From NCBI GenBank assembly GCA_024234875.1, contig JACKNM010000012.1, forward strand, positions 1 to 64,000: 64,000 nucleotides of DNA, written 5' to 3'. The stretch comes from Ectothiorhodospiraceae bacterium. GTDB lineage: Bacteria; Pseudomonadota; Gammaproteobacteria; HK1. The position numbers were made by a program, and so were the translations under genes. This document shows positions 33,240-41,901 of this stretch, in pieces. The notes beneath the pieces were generated by a model that had not been told where the DNA came from, did not search any database, and saw only the letters and a list, made by a program, of their open reading frames with translations. Positions within the stretch are counted from its first letter, which is position 1, and each line of letters begins with the position of its first letter.

Positions 33240-34025
33240 TCAGGCGGCCTCGAGGCGCCGCCGACGCGCGAACGTCACCCCGAGCAGCCCGATGCCGAGA
33301 AGCCCCAGCGCGGCCGGCTCGGGCACCGCGGTCAGCACCAGCCGACCCGTCAACGCGCCGTCGACGCTGTCCACGCGATCCCACGAGCTCAGGCCGAAGA
33401 GCGTCGACGGAACGACCTGGGAGGCGAACGGCTCGATCAGCGGGGCGCCCAGGCCGAGGAACAGCGTGCCGCCGTTGATCAGGCCGTCACCACCATCGTC
33501 CACCGCCAGCGCCACGGTGCCGTCCGGCAGCGCCGGCAGCCCGAGCGGACCGGTGAGGGACTCGATCTCGAGCAGTACCTCGTTCAAGTCGCGCGGGGTG
33601 GACACGAAGGCCTGGATGGCCAGCAGAGTGGGGAACAACGGCGCCCCGAAGAAGTCGGTGAAGCTGCCGCGGCCGAGGTCGACGGCGAAGGCGAGGTTGT
33701 CGCTGATGACGCGCGGGTCTCCCTCGGCGTCGACCCAGTCGCCGGTCAACGCGAAGTCACCCGCGAGCCGCCAGTCGACCACCGCCGAGCTCGGCGGCAG
33801 GTCGCCGCTCACCGTGAACCCGATCTCCATCAGGCCGAACCACCCGCCGCCCACCGGGGTCAGCGGGTCGAACACCGTCGGTTGCGTCGCCAGCGGTGCG
33901 TTCGAGTCGTACTGGATGGTGCCGGTCAGCTCCGCCACCAAGATCTTGTCGGCCGAGGCCGGTGCGGAGAACCCGATTCCTGCCGCGACCAGCGCGGCGC
34001 CCAAGATTCCGGATACCGTCTTCAT
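33240..34025 (-). CDS. PEP-CTERM sorting-domain protein
   Basis: The 261-residue exported protein has an N-terminal signal peptide (MKTVSGILGAALVAAGIGFSAPASA). It ends with the PEP-CTERM tripartite tail VPEPAALGLLGIGLLGVTFARRRRLEAA: a PEP motif, one transmembrane helix and a basic cluster. Such tails are recognised and cut by exosortase, which releases the protein to the surface or exopolysaccharide matrix. The middle (LVAELTGTIQYDSNAPLATQPTVFDPLTP ... GGWFGLMEIGFTVSGDL) is a beta-rich domain of unknown function. No exosortase gene is in the window. ATG 34025 starts at the signal peptide. Confidence 0.9.
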   Translation of the reverse strand: MKTVSGILGAALVAAGIGFSAPASADKILVAELTGTIQYDSNAPLATQPTVFDPLTPVGGGWFGLMEIGFTVSGDLPPSSAVVDWRLAGDFALTGDWVDAEGDPRVISDNLAFAVDLGRGSFTDFFGAPLFPTLLAIQAFVSTPRDLNEVLLEIESLTGPLGLPALPDGTVALAVDDGGDGLINGGTLFLGLGAPLIEPFASQVVPSTLFGLSSWDRVDSVDGALTGRLVLTAVPEPAALGLLGIGLLGVTFARRRRLEAA

Positions 34026-34399
34026 GACCCTGTCCCTTGTCCGTTGAGTCGTCGGTTGCGTGTCGTGCCGACGTGTGCCGGCTCGTCTCCATTCGGCGAG
34101 GAAGGCCCCCTGGGAGCTCCCGGCCAGTCGGTCGTATGTGAGCCGCGGGGCACCACGAATCGGCGAAAAACCGCGGCGTGTCAATGACATGCAAATTTCG
34201 ATCCCTCACTGTCGAGGCCTTGCAGAACAAGGGGTTGTGGGAATCCAGATCCTGGGCATGGAGAAATGTGTAAAGAAATCCGACAGATCTCCGGTCTCGC
34301 CCGGGCGGCTCGGGATGCCGGTGGTGCGTCTCGCCGGGACTCGAATAGACTGCCGCAGCCGAGACCGACCGGCGCATGGACCACCCTTTCGGAGTCGCG
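34026..34399. other. 374-bp divergent intergenic region
   Basis: It separates the PEP-CTERM gene (minus) from the cyclase gene (plus) and should carry both promoters. It includes a locally AT-richer stretch (about 34185-34290). On the minus strand TTGACA (34179-34184) lies 17 bases before GATTCG (34156-34161), a weak promoter candidate for the PEP-CTERM gene. No gene or strong palindrome is seen. Confidence 0.45.
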
Positions 34400-35317
34400 A
34401 TGACCGCTTGTGTTCACGACCACGGCGCCTACGGTGCCCAACGCTACGGCGCCGCGGACCGCATCGGCGCCGGCAACCTGCTGACCGCCGAGCGCCGGCT
34501 CGCCGCGCTGTCGCTGGTACGCACCGGTGCCCTGCACGACCTCGGCCACGTGATCGAGAACGGCGCCCCGCGCATCCAGCCGAATCAGACCCCGTTCGTG
34601 ATGACGCTGTCGGCGCGAGCCGACAACGTGATTCGCCGCCGCCGGGCGGCCGGTGCCACCAACGATGCCGGGACCACCCTCGAGCGCATCGAGATGACCA
34701 CCCACGTCGGCACCCACATCGACGCCTTGGGGCACGCGACGGTCGGCAATCGCATGTACAACGGCCTGGACGCGGCCGAGGTGCTCGACGATTTCGGGCT
34801 GCGCGAGCTCGGGATCGAGAACGTGCCGCCGATGGTGACGCGCGGTGTGTGTCTCGACGCCTCCGGCCTCGACGGCGGCGAGTACCTCGAGCCCGGGCGT
34901 GCGATTACCGCCGACGACCTCGAGCGGCTGCGCGACCGCGCCCGGGTGGAGATCGGTGAGGGCGACGTGGTGTGCGTCAACACCGGCTGGGGCCGTTGGT
35001 TCATGCGCGACAACGACCGCTACGTCTCCGGCGAGCCCGGCATCGACGAGTCCGGGGCGCGCTGGCTGACCGAGCGGGGCGTGGTGGCGATCGCCAGCGA
35101 CAACATGGCGGTCGAGGTGGTGCCGAATCCCGACCACCCGCGCCTGGTGCTCCCGGTCCACCAGCACGCGCTGGCCGAGGCCGGGGTGTACCTGATCGAG
35201 AACATCGTGCTCGACGGCCTGGTCGCCGCCGGTCACGCCGAGTTCTGCTTCGTGCTGCTGGCGACGAAGTACCGCGGTGCCACCGGTTGCCCGGTGCGCC
35301 CGATCGCCATGGTGTGA
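34400..35317 (+). CDS. cyclase / kynurenine formamidase-like metal hydrolase
   Basis: The 305-residue protein has the cyclase-family metal motif THVGTHIDALGH (H102, H106, D108 and H112) and GDVVCVNTGWGRWF. These motifs are shared with kynurenine formamidases and related Mn/Zn hydrolases acting on C-N or cyclic acid derivatives. Conserved closing text, LPVHQHALAEAGVYLIENIVLD, is present. The start at ATG 34400 follows CGGAG; an ATG at 34376 lacks a ribosome site. It is followed 20 bases later by a PanE-like reductase and an EamA transporter, suggesting a short catabolic operon for an amide or lactone-type compound. Confidence 0.88.
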   Translation: MTACVHDHGAYGAQRYGAADRIGAGNLLTAERRLAALSLVRTGALHDLGHVIENGAPRIQPNQTPFVMTLSARADNVIRRRRAAGATNDAGTTLERIEMTTHVGTHIDALGHATVGNRMYNGLDAAEVLDDFGLRELGIENVPPMVTRGVCLDASGLDGGEYLEPGRAITADDLERLRDRARVEIGEGDVVCVNTGWGRWFMRDNDRYVSGEPGIDESGARWLTERGVVAIASDNMAVEVVPNPDHPRLVLPVHQHALAEAGVYLIENIVLDGLVAAGHAEFCFVLLATKYRGATGCPVRPIAMV

Positions 35318-35337
35318 AGCGCGAGCGGAGACAGGCG

Positions 35338-36270
35338 ATGCGATTCGCGATCTACGGTGCCGGCGGACTCGGCGGCTACTACGGGGCCCGCCTCGCCGCG
35401 GCCGGGCACGAGGTGGGGTTCGTCGCGCGCGGCGCGCACCTCGCGGCGATGCGCGAGGGCGGGCTACGGGTGGTGAGCCCGAAGGGCGACCTGCACCTCG
35501 CGGCACCGCGCGCGAGCGCGGATCCGGCCGACATCGGGCCGGTCGACGTGGTGCTGGTGGCGGTGAAGACGTGGCAGATCCCCGAGGTCGCGCGCGCCAT
35601 GGGGCCGCTGCTCGCGCCCGACACGGTGGTGGTTCCGTTCCTGAACGGGGTCGAGGCGCCGGACGAGCTGGCAGCGGTCGTCGGTGCCGAGCGCGTGCTC
35701 GGCGGACTGTCGAAGATCTTCAGCCTGGTCGACGCGCCCGGCGTGATTCGCCACATCAATCCCAGTGACTACCTCGCGTTCGGTGAGCTCGCCGGCGGCG
35801 GCTCGGCGCGGGTCGAGGCGCTACGCGCGGTGCTCGCCGACGCCGGGCTCGAGGTCGAGGTCCTCGACGCGGTGCGCGAGGCGCTGTGGCGCAAGCTGCT
35901 GATGGTCACCTCGTGGTCCGCGCTCGGCGCGCTCGCGCGAAGCCCCATGGGGGTGATGCGTGGCCAGCCCGAGACCCGTGCCCTGATCGAGCGATCGATG
36001 GCGGAGGGGATCGCGGTCGCGGCGGCGCAGGGGTTCGCGATCGACCTCCGGTACCGGGCCGAGCTGTGGGCCTTCTACGACGCGCTGCCGGCCGAGGCGA
36101 CGTCGTCGATGATGCGCGATCTCTGGGCCGGCAAGCCCTCGGAGCTCGAGGCCTGGAACGGTGCCATCGTCCGTTTCGGCGAGCGCGCAGGCGTCGCGAC
36201 TCCGGTCCACGCCCTCGCCTACCACCTCTTGTTGCCGATGGAGCGCCGCGCCCGCGGCCTGCTCGATTGA
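35338..36270 (+). CDS. ketopantoate reductase (PanE/ApbA)-family oxidoreductase
   Basis: The 310-residue protein starts MRFAIYGAGGLGGYYGARLAAAGHEVGFVARG, a dinucleotide-binding fold. It carries VDVVLVAVKTWQIPEVARAM, VVPFLNGVEAPDEL and the C-terminal ELEAWNGAIVRFGERAGVATPVHALAYHLLLP. Length and motifs fit 2-dehydropantoate 2-reductase-like proteins well, better than the copy at 4087. The neighbours (cyclase upstream, EamA downstream) suggest a catabolic 2-oxoacid substrate instead of pantothenate synthesis, but PanE activity cannot be excluded. Confidence 0.88.
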   Translation: MRFAIYGAGGLGGYYGARLAAAGHEVGFVARGAHLAAMREGGLRVVSPKGDLHLAAPRASADPADIGPVDVVLVAVKTWQIPEVARAMGPLLAPDTVVVPFLNGVEAPDELAAVVGAERVLGGLSKIFSLVDAPGVIRHINPSDYLAFGELAGGGSARVEALRAVLADAGLEVEVLDAVREALWRKLLMVTSWSALGALARSPMGVMRGQPETRALIERSMAEGIAVAAAQGFAIDLRYRAELWAFYDALPAEATSSMMRDLWAGKPSELEAWNGAIVRFGERAGVATPVHALAYHLLLPMERRARGLLD

Positions 36271-36328
36271 GCCACGCCCACGGGTCGGCGCGGGCGATTG
36301 CGGGCGCGGCCCGTGCGCCGCGCTCACG

Positions 36329-37207
36329 ATGAGCGCCACCACCTGGTTGCCGGTCGCGCTGGCGCTCGCCGCGGCCGCGTTCTTCGGCTGCGCCGGCGTG
36401 GTGTCGAAGCGCGGCATGGTGCGCGTCGAGCCGCAGCTCGGCGCCACCATCTCGCTCGGCTCGAGCCTGGTCGTCTTCCTCGCCTCGAGCCCACTGTGGA
36501 TGCGGGCCGAGGACTGGTTCGGGCTCGGGTTCTGGATCTTCCTCGTCAACGGCTTCTTCCACCCGATGCTCTCGATGTACTGCTGGCTGGAGGCGATCCA
36601 GCGCGCAGGGGCGACGGTGGCCTCGACCCTGACCGCGACCGCGCCGTTGTTCGCGGCGCTGTCGTCGATCGTCGCACTCGGGGAGTCGATGACCGCGCTG
36701 ATCGCGCTCGGCACCGCGTTCACCGTCATCGGCGTGGTGACGCTGTCGTGGGGACCGATGCGGGTCGGCACCGCGATGCGTGCGGCGCTCCTGTTCGCGA
36801 CCGGAGCGGCCCTCGTGCGCGGCCTCAACCACACCATCGGCAAGGTCGGGTTGGAGCTGATGCCCAACGCGTTCATGGCCGCGTTCGTCTCCTGCGCGGT
36901 GTCCTTCGTCGGCATGTTGACCATCTACCGGGTGCGGCAAGGGCACTTCCCGCGCGGCATCCCGCGTGCCGGGCTCGGTTACTTCTTGTTGAACGGCGCG
37001 CTGATGGCCGGCGGGATCTCGTCGATGTACGCCGCGATCTCGGTCGGAAGCGTGGTCGTGGTCTCGCCGCTGATCGCCACCTATCCGGTGTTCACGATGG
37101 TGCTCGCCTTCGCGCTCGGCATGGAGCGGCTCACCGCACGTCTGCTCGCCGGCGTCGCGCTGGTGGTCGGCGGGGTCGCGGCGATCAGCATCGGGATGGC
37201 GCGCTGA
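36329..37207 (+). CDS. EamA/DMT-family transporter
   Basis: The 292-residue inner-membrane protein has about ten hydrophobic helices in two EamA repeats: PVALALAAAAFFGCAGVVSKRGM ... ALSSIVALGESMTALIALGTAFTVIGVVTLSW, and ALLFATGAALVRGLNHTIGKVG ... FTMVLAFALGMERLTARLLAGVALVVGGVAAISIGMA. DMT members usually export metabolites or amino acids. It follows the PanE-like gene by 58 bases on the same strand. The ribosome site is weak. Substrate unknown. Confidence 0.88.
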   Translation: MSATTWLPVALALAAAAFFGCAGVVSKRGMVRVEPQLGATISLGSSLVVFLASSPLWMRAEDWFGLGFWIFLVNGFFHPMLSMYCWLEAIQRAGATVASTLTATAPLFAALSSIVALGESMTALIALGTAFTVIGVVTLSWGPMRVGTAMRAALLFATGAALVRGLNHTIGKVGLELMPNAFMAAFVSCAVSFVGMLTIYRVRQGHFPRGIPRAGLGYFLLNGALMAGGISSMYAAISVGSVVVVSPLIATYPVFTMVLAFALGMERLTARLLAGVALVVGGVAAISIGMAR

Positions 37208-37304
37208 GGCGCGCTGCGGGCCGCGCGCGGCGCGGGCGGTACAATCGCGCATCGCAACGGAGACGCGGCATGCGCGCACATCGGCCGAGCGAGGACGTGG
37301 CGTG

Positions 37305-37985
37305 ATGCGCGGTGGGGCCCGCCTGCACGGTCGGCTCGCCGCCGGCGGTCCGTGGCACGGCCAGTTCGGTCAGGACCGCTATCTCGATACCCGGGTGTTC
37401 CGCGGGCGCCGCGACGGCGTCTTCGTCGAGGCCGGCGCCTATGACGGCGTCACCGGCTCCAACACCGTGTTCTTCGAGCGCGTGCGCGGCTGGCGCGGGC
37501 TGCTAATCGAGCCGTGCGCCGATCTCGCCGCCAAGGCGCGCCTCGCGCGCGCAGGACCGGTGCTCGAGGTGGCGCTGGCGCCACTGGCGGGCCGCGGACG
37601 ATTCATCGACGTGCGCGCCGGATACCGAATGATGAGTGGTCTGGAGGACTCGTACTCCGAGACCCTGCTCCGAGCGGTGCGCGCCAACGCGGGTCACGAG
37701 GAACGGCTGATCGAGGTGCCGACCCGCCCGCTCGAGTCGGTGCTCGACGAGGCCGGCCTCGTCCGCATCGATCTCGTCTCGCTCGACATCGAGGGTGCCG
37801 AGATGGCGGTGCTCGGCCAGTTCCCGTTCGAGCGCTTCGACATCGACGCCTGGTGCATCGAGAACCACACCCACGGACCGGACCTGCCGTCGCTGATGGC
37901 GCGCCACGGATACCGCCAGGCGGCGCTGCTCGGGGTCGACGAGATCTATGTCCGCGAGGCGACGCGTGAGCGTCGCGATGGCTGA
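37305..37985 (+). CDS. FkbM-family methyltransferase 1
   Basis: The 226-residue protein opens its core with GQFGQDRYLDTRVFRGRRDGVFVEAGAYDGVTGSNTVFFERVRGWRGLLIEP, the FkbM family signature, with a SAM-binding VEAGAYDG motif and IDLVSLDIEGAEMAVL. FkbM enzymes O-methylate sugars, polyketides and other hydroxyls. ATG 37305 or the GTG three bases before it could start translation; GAGG at 37291 serves both. It opens a plus-strand run of overlapping genes that leads to two Nif11-leader peptides, so its substrate could be a glycan or peptide made by that cluster. Confidence 0.88.
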   Translation: MRGGARLHGRLAAGGPWHGQFGQDRYLDTRVFRGRRDGVFVEAGAYDGVTGSNTVFFERVRGWRGLLIEPCADLAAKARLARAGPVLEVALAPLAGRGRFIDVRAGYRMMSGLEDSYSETLLRAVRANAGHEERLIEVPTRPLESVLDEAGLVRIDLVSLDIEGAEMAVLGQFPFERFDIDAWCIENHTHGPDLPSLMARHGYRQAALLGVDEIYVREATRERRDG

Positions 37986-38784
37986 TCCACTCGTGCTGCC
38001 GCCGACCGTCGCCGTCGGCGCCTGCCGCTACGGGCAAATGCTCTACCTCACCAACGATCGCTACATCGGTCGCTCGCTGCACGTGTACGGCGAGTTCTCC
38101 GAGGCCGAATGCGCACTGCTGCGGCGGCTGATCGGACCTGGCGCGTGGGCGGTCGAGGCGGGCGCGAACGTCGGTGCGCACACCCTCGGCCTCGCGCGCG
38201 CGGTGGGCGTCGATGGTCGCGTCGTCGCGTTCGAGCCGCAGCCGCTGATCCATCGGCTGCTCGAGGCCAACGTGGTGCTCGCCGCCACCGCCAATGTCGA
38301 GGTGCACGGCGCGGCCGTCGGTCGCGCGCCGGGCACGCTGCGAGTCCCCCCGCTCGACTACTCCGTGCCCGGCAACTTCGGCGGCGTGTCGCTCGTCGCG
38401 GACGACGCTGGCGTCGAGGTGACGGTGTGCACCGTCGACGGCCTCCGGCTCGCCCGCTGCGACCTGCTCAAGGCCGACGTCGAGGGGATGGAGCGCGACG
38501 TCCTGGACGGCGCGGCACGCACCATCGAACGGCATCGCCCGGTGCTCTATCTCGAGAACGATCGGCGCGAGCGCTCGCCCGCCCTCGTCGCCGCGCTGCT
38601 CGGCCTCGGCTATCGCATCTACTGGCATCTGCCGCCGCTGTTCAATCCTGCGAACTTCCGGGGCCGCAAGCGAAACCTCTTTCCGGGCATCGTGTCCGCG
38701 AATCTCCTGTGTCTGCCCGACGACCGCCCTCCGCCGCTCGCCGACCCGTGGCCGGTGCGCGCACCCGAGGAGTGGTGGCGATGA
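37978..38784 (+). CDS. FkbM-family methyltransferase 2
   Basis: The 268-residue protein overlaps the previous gene by 8 bases. It carries the FkbM motifs WAVEAGANVGAHTLGLARAVGVDGRVVAFEPQPLIHRLLEANV and CDLLKADVEGMERDVLDGAARTIERHRPVLYLENDRRE. A C-terminal extension, YWHLPPLFNPANFRGRKRNLFPGIVSANLLCLP, is typical of FkbM proteins found in glycosyltransferase clusters. ATG 37978 is taken; upstream in-frame starts (37948) are possible. It differs strongly from methyltransferase 1, so the two probably modify different positions or substrates. Confidence 0.88.
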   Translation: MADPLVLPPTVAVGACRYGQMLYLTNDRYIGRSLHVYGEFSEAECALLRRLIGPGAWAVEAGANVGAHTLGLARAVGVDGRVVAFEPQPLIHRLLEANVVLAATANVEVHGAAVGRAPGTLRVPPLDYSVPGNFGGVSLVADDAGVEVTVCTVDGLRLARCDLLKADVEGMERDVLDGAARTIERHRPVLYLENDRRERSPALVAALLGLGYRIYWHLPPLFNPANFRGRKRNLFPGIVSANLLCLPDDRPPPLADPWPVRAPEEWWR

Positions 38785-38805
38785 GCGCGTGGTGAGGAAC
38801 GGTCG

Positions 38806-40029
38806 ATGGACGCGCCGAGCTCACCGCTGATCGTCGTCGACGTGCATCCCGCGGGCGCGGCGAGTCGGCCGTGGTCGCTCGCGATCCCGGATGCGGTGCT
38901 CGCCGCCACCGCCCACCGATCGTTTCGGCTGTCGGTCGCGGCGGACGGGTTCGACGAGCGCGAGCTGACGCCGTTGGTCGCCGCCGTGAGTGAGGTCACC
39001 GGCCGCGGCGGCGCGCCGCTGCTGCTGCTCGGGGGCTCACCGCCGCTTCAGCTCGCGCTGATGTCGGTGCTCCAGACGGCGAATCTGTGCTCGAAGGTGC
39101 GCTCGGTGCTCCGGGTCGCGGCGTGGCATCGTCCGTTCCTGCCGTCACGGCAGCCCTTCGTGCACGGCCTGATCGTCGACGCCGAGCCCACCGCGGCGGA
39201 GCGAGCGCGGTGGGCGCGTGCCCTCGGTCGCGACATCGCCGGGCGTGTCTGCCGGGTGTCCTGGCCGACGCCGGTGCCGACGCCGCACGAGCCTGGCGAC
39301 GGTGGGACCGGCGCCGCGCCGCGGGTCACCATGGTGAGCTTCGAGGCCGATCAGTGGACCGCGCTCGGGGTCCAGGCCTTCGCCATCTGGGCACGGGGAC
39401 GGTATCGCCACTGTCGGCGCTGCCGGGCCGTGAATCTGGATCGCTTCCATCCGCATCTCGCGCACTTCGAGCCGCGCACGGTGTGCCTGCACTGCGGCGC
39501 CGACGGGCTCGTCGAGGCCAGGGCGCCGACCGCCGCGCGCCTCGACATCGCCTTCGACCGCGGGGTCGAGTCGTCGCCCGATCCGCAGGTGCTGGCCGCC
39601 TGGCTCGGCATCGCCGACATGGTCGAGCCGCGACCACTGCCGGCCGGAGGCGATGTGGCCGGGCTCGCCACCTTCCATGCAGCGGGGGACATCGCGTTGG
39701 TGCTCGGCGACCCCGCCTATCCAGACAGCCGACTCGCCGCGGCCCGGGCGAGCGGCGCGCGGGTGGTCACCAACGCCCCGTCATCCGCGATGGCCGCATG
39801 CCACGGTTGGGATTCCCATGGTCAAGTCACGGCGCACACGAGCCTTCGCGCCCTGGTGCGCGCGCTCGAGGCGGCGATGCACGGCGCGGGCGAGGGTGTC
39901 GGTCGGGTGGACGATTCGTCGGCGGTCGCGGTGGTGGACGTGGTCGACGCGTGGCGTGACGCCATCACGCGTCTGGAGCGCATGCCACGCCCACGCGTGC
40001 GCCTGATCGGCCGGAGAGCGCTCGGATGA
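38806..40029 (+). CDS. unknown protein with CxxC-CxxC zinc-ribbon
   Basis: The 407-residue protein is not recognised as a family. Two CxxC pairs (C203/C206 and C227/C230, in HCRRCRAVNLDRF and VCLHCGAD) predict a zinc-ribbon in the middle. The C-terminal part (PDPQVLAAWLGIADMVEPRPLPAGGDVAGLATFHAAGDIALVLGDPAYPDSRLAAARASGARVVTNAPS) reads like a degraded nucleotide-sugar-binding Rossmann half. The flanking order (Rossmann-like strand, zinc-ribbon, Rossmann-like strand) echoes the glycosyltransferase encoded immediately downstream, which overlaps it by four bases. It could be an inactive partner or a diverged glycosyltransferase. GAGGAA precedes ATG 38806. Confidence 0.7.
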   Translation: MDAPSSPLIVVDVHPAGAASRPWSLAIPDAVLAATAHRSFRLSVAADGFDERELTPLVAAVSEVTGRGGAPLLLLGGSPPLQLALMSVLQTANLCSKVRSVLRVAAWHRPFLPSRQPFVHGLIVDAEPTAAERARWARALGRDIAGRVCRVSWPTPVPTPHEPGDGGTGAAPRVTMVSFEADQWTALGVQAFAIWARGRYRHCRRCRAVNLDRFHPHLAHFEPRTVCLHCGADGLVEARAPTAARLDIAFDRGVESSPDPQVLAAWLGIADMVEPRPLPAGGDVAGLATFHAAGDIALVLGDPAYPDSRLAAARASGARVVTNAPSSAMAACHGWDSHGQVTAHTSLRALVRALEAAMHGAGEGVGRVDDSSAVAVVDVVDAWRDAITRLERMPRPRVRLIGRRALG

Positions 40030-41384
40030 GCGAGACCTCGCGGCCGCGGGTGCTCGTGGTCGGCGACCATCCCTCGCTGCACCGCGGGTTCGCGACCATC
40101 GTCCGGGCGGTCACGGCCCACCTGCACGCGCGGGGCTGGCCGGTCGAGGTGCTCGGATACTATCCGCCGGATCCGGCCTGGCGCTCGCCCGGCTACGCGG
40201 TGACCGACCTCGATCCGGACGACGTTCCACGCAGCCAGCGGGTGCCGCGACTGGTCGGCGCGCTGGGCGCGATGCTCCGCGGCAGCGGGCGGGTACCGCC
40301 CACGCTTCTGTGCATCGGCACCGATTTCGATCTCGGCGCGGTGGTCGAGGCGCTGCGGGCGCTCGGCTTGCGCGAGAAGGTCACCCTCGTCGGCTACACC
40401 CCGATCGATTACGCGCCGCTGCCGGTGGCGGCGATGGAGGTCCTCGGTGCCTTCGACCGTCTGGTGCCTTATACCCAACTCGCCCACGAGGCTCTCGTCG
40501 ATTGCGCGCGGCGGGCCGGCATCGAGCCGTCCTTCCTCACCACGCCGATCCCCCACGGGGTCGACACCGCGTGCTTTCGCCCGCTCCCGCCGGCGGAGCG
40601 GGCGGCCGCGCGGCGCACGTTGCTCGACATCGACGACGACACGTTCCTCGTCGGTTATTTCGGGCGCAACTCGCGAAACAAGCGAATCGACATCGTGCTG
40701 CGGCTGTTCGCGCTGGCCGCGAGTGGCAACTATGCGCGGTGCGCGCGCTGTGGATCGACGAGCGCGTGCGCGCTGGACCGCGACGGCCGGCCGCTCGCGC
40801 CACCCCCGCGCTGCAATGCGTGTGGTGGTGCCGACCTGAGCCCGGGGCGCGCACGCGACGACCTCGTGCTCTACGTCCACGCCGACCTCGACGCCCATCG
40901 CGCCCCGCAGGCCAGTGGCGGGCGCAATCTCCTCGCCATCGCCGACGCGCTCGGCGTTCGCGATCGCGTGCGCTTCCGCGACGATCTCCGCATCGGGCGT
41001 GGTGACGACGTGGCCACCCTCGCCGCGCGCATGGCGGCCTGCGATCTGCACGTGCTGCCGTTTCACTGCGCGGGATGGGAGCTGACGGTTCTCGAGACCG
41101 GCGCCTGCGGCGTCGCCAACATCATCACCGAGGCGTTCTCGCCCGCGCAGTACGCGGCTCCGTTCTCGCGGCTCGTCCCCGTCGGCAGCTACGTGCTCGA
41201 GCGTGACGTGCGCGCGCTGATGGACACCGATCTCGGTCTCGCCGCGCTGCTCGATCTGATCGACGATCCGGCCTCGCGGGCGCATCTCGCCAGGTGCGGC
41301 CCCACCGTCGCCAGCGCCCTGGACTGGCATCGCGTGGGTGAGATGTGGGAGGCTTGCCTTCGCGCATCGGTCGGAGAAGCGTGA
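40026..41384 (+). CDS. GT4-like glycosyltransferase with zinc-ribbon inserted in the C-terminal domain
   Basis: The 452-residue protein begins VLVVGDHPSLHRGFATIVRAVTAHLHARGWPVEVLGYYPP, the N-terminal Rossmann half. GYFGRNSRNKRIDIVLRLFALA opens the second half. At residues 239-266 four cysteines (C239, C242, C263, C266) form CARCG...CNACG, a zinc-ribbon-like insert, before the strand resumes with LVLYVHADLD. The GT4 E-x7-E-like donor site WELTVLETGACGVANIITE follows. The family transfers sugar from a nucleotide sugar. Position directly upstream of two precursor peptides makes a peptide or lipid-linked acceptor plausible. Function is inferred only. Confidence 0.8.
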   Translation: MSETSRPRVLVVGDHPSLHRGFATIVRAVTAHLHARGWPVEVLGYYPPDPAWRSPGYAVTDLDPDDVPRSQRVPRLVGALGAMLRGSGRVPPTLLCIGTDFDLGAVVEALRALGLREKVTLVGYTPIDYAPLPVAAMEVLGAFDRLVPYTQLAHEALVDCARRAGIEPSFLTTPIPHGVDTACFRPLPPAERAAARRTLLDIDDDTFLVGYFGRNSRNKRIDIVLRLFALAASGNYARCARCGSTSACALDRDGRPLAPPPRCNACGGADLSPGRARDDLVLYVHADLDAHRAPQASGGRNLLAIADALGVRDRVRFRDDLRIGRGDDVATLAARMAACDLHVLPFHCAGWELTVLETGACGVANIITEAFSPAQYAAPFSRLVPVGSYVLERDVRALMDTDLGLAALLDLIDDPASRAHLARCGPTVASALDWHRVGEMWEACLRASVGEA

Positions 41385-41469
41385 ACTGGTTCACTGAGGT
41401 CGACGTCGTGATCGGCAAGATCGGTCGAGCCAGATTCGAACCAACGACGTACGAAGGGAGGAACCGAAG

Positions 41470-41838
41470 ATGTCGATGGAAGACGTGCAGCGTTTCTTGA
41501 GCGCGCTCGCCCAGGACGAGGATCTCGCGGTGCGCGCGGACGACGCCTATGTCGAGGCCCTGCACCGCGTCGCCTCCGGCGCCGGATACGCGTTCTCGGA
41601 GGACGATCTGCGCGGCGCGCTCGATGCGACCGCGGCAGACCTCGCGGATTCCGACCTCGAGGGTGTCGTCGGCGGCTTCGCGAGCATGCAGTTCAACACC
41701 GCCACCCTGTCCGCCGGGATGAACACGGCGTTCGGCGGCCTCGCCGATACGGTGTACGGTGGCGGCACCTCGAGCATCGTCAATTTCGGCGGGTTGACCC
41801 GCTTCAGCAGTTTCTCGAAGGGCGGCTACTCGCGCTGA
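41470..41838 (+). CDS. Nif11-leader precursor peptide 1
   Basis: The 122-residue product has a 69-residue Nif11-like leader (MSMEDVQRFLSALAQDEDLAVRADD ... GYAFSEDDLRGALD ... LEGVVGG) ending in a Gly-Gly cleavage site. The core of 53 residues is rich in Gly, Ser, Thr, Asn and Phe with no cysteine. It ends GLTRFSSFSKGGYSR. Such leaders direct ribosomal peptides to modifying enzymes and C39 peptidase transporters. The absence of cysteine rules out lanthipeptide-type thioether rings. Hydroxyl modification (glycosylation, sulfation or methylation) by the neighbours is possible. A strong AAGGGAGGAA ribosome site precedes ATG 41470. No peptidase or exporter gene is in the window. Confidence 0.88.
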   Translation: MSMEDVQRFLSALAQDEDLAVRADDAYVEALHRVASGAGYAFSEDDLRGALDATAADLADSDLEGVVGGFASMQFNTATLSAGMNTAFGGLADTVYGGGTSSIVNFGGLTRFSSFSKGGYSR

Positions 41839-41901
41839 GCCGCCCGCGGGCCGCGGCGTCGCGTCGCGGGTCGCATCTCGCCAAATGCAGGAGGCGTCGA
41901 C

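Noticed and set aside
41385..41470. GGTTCGAATC on the minus strand, resembling a tRNA T-loop.
   Set aside because: The flanking bases cannot form the T-stem, and no acceptor or anticodon stem is found.
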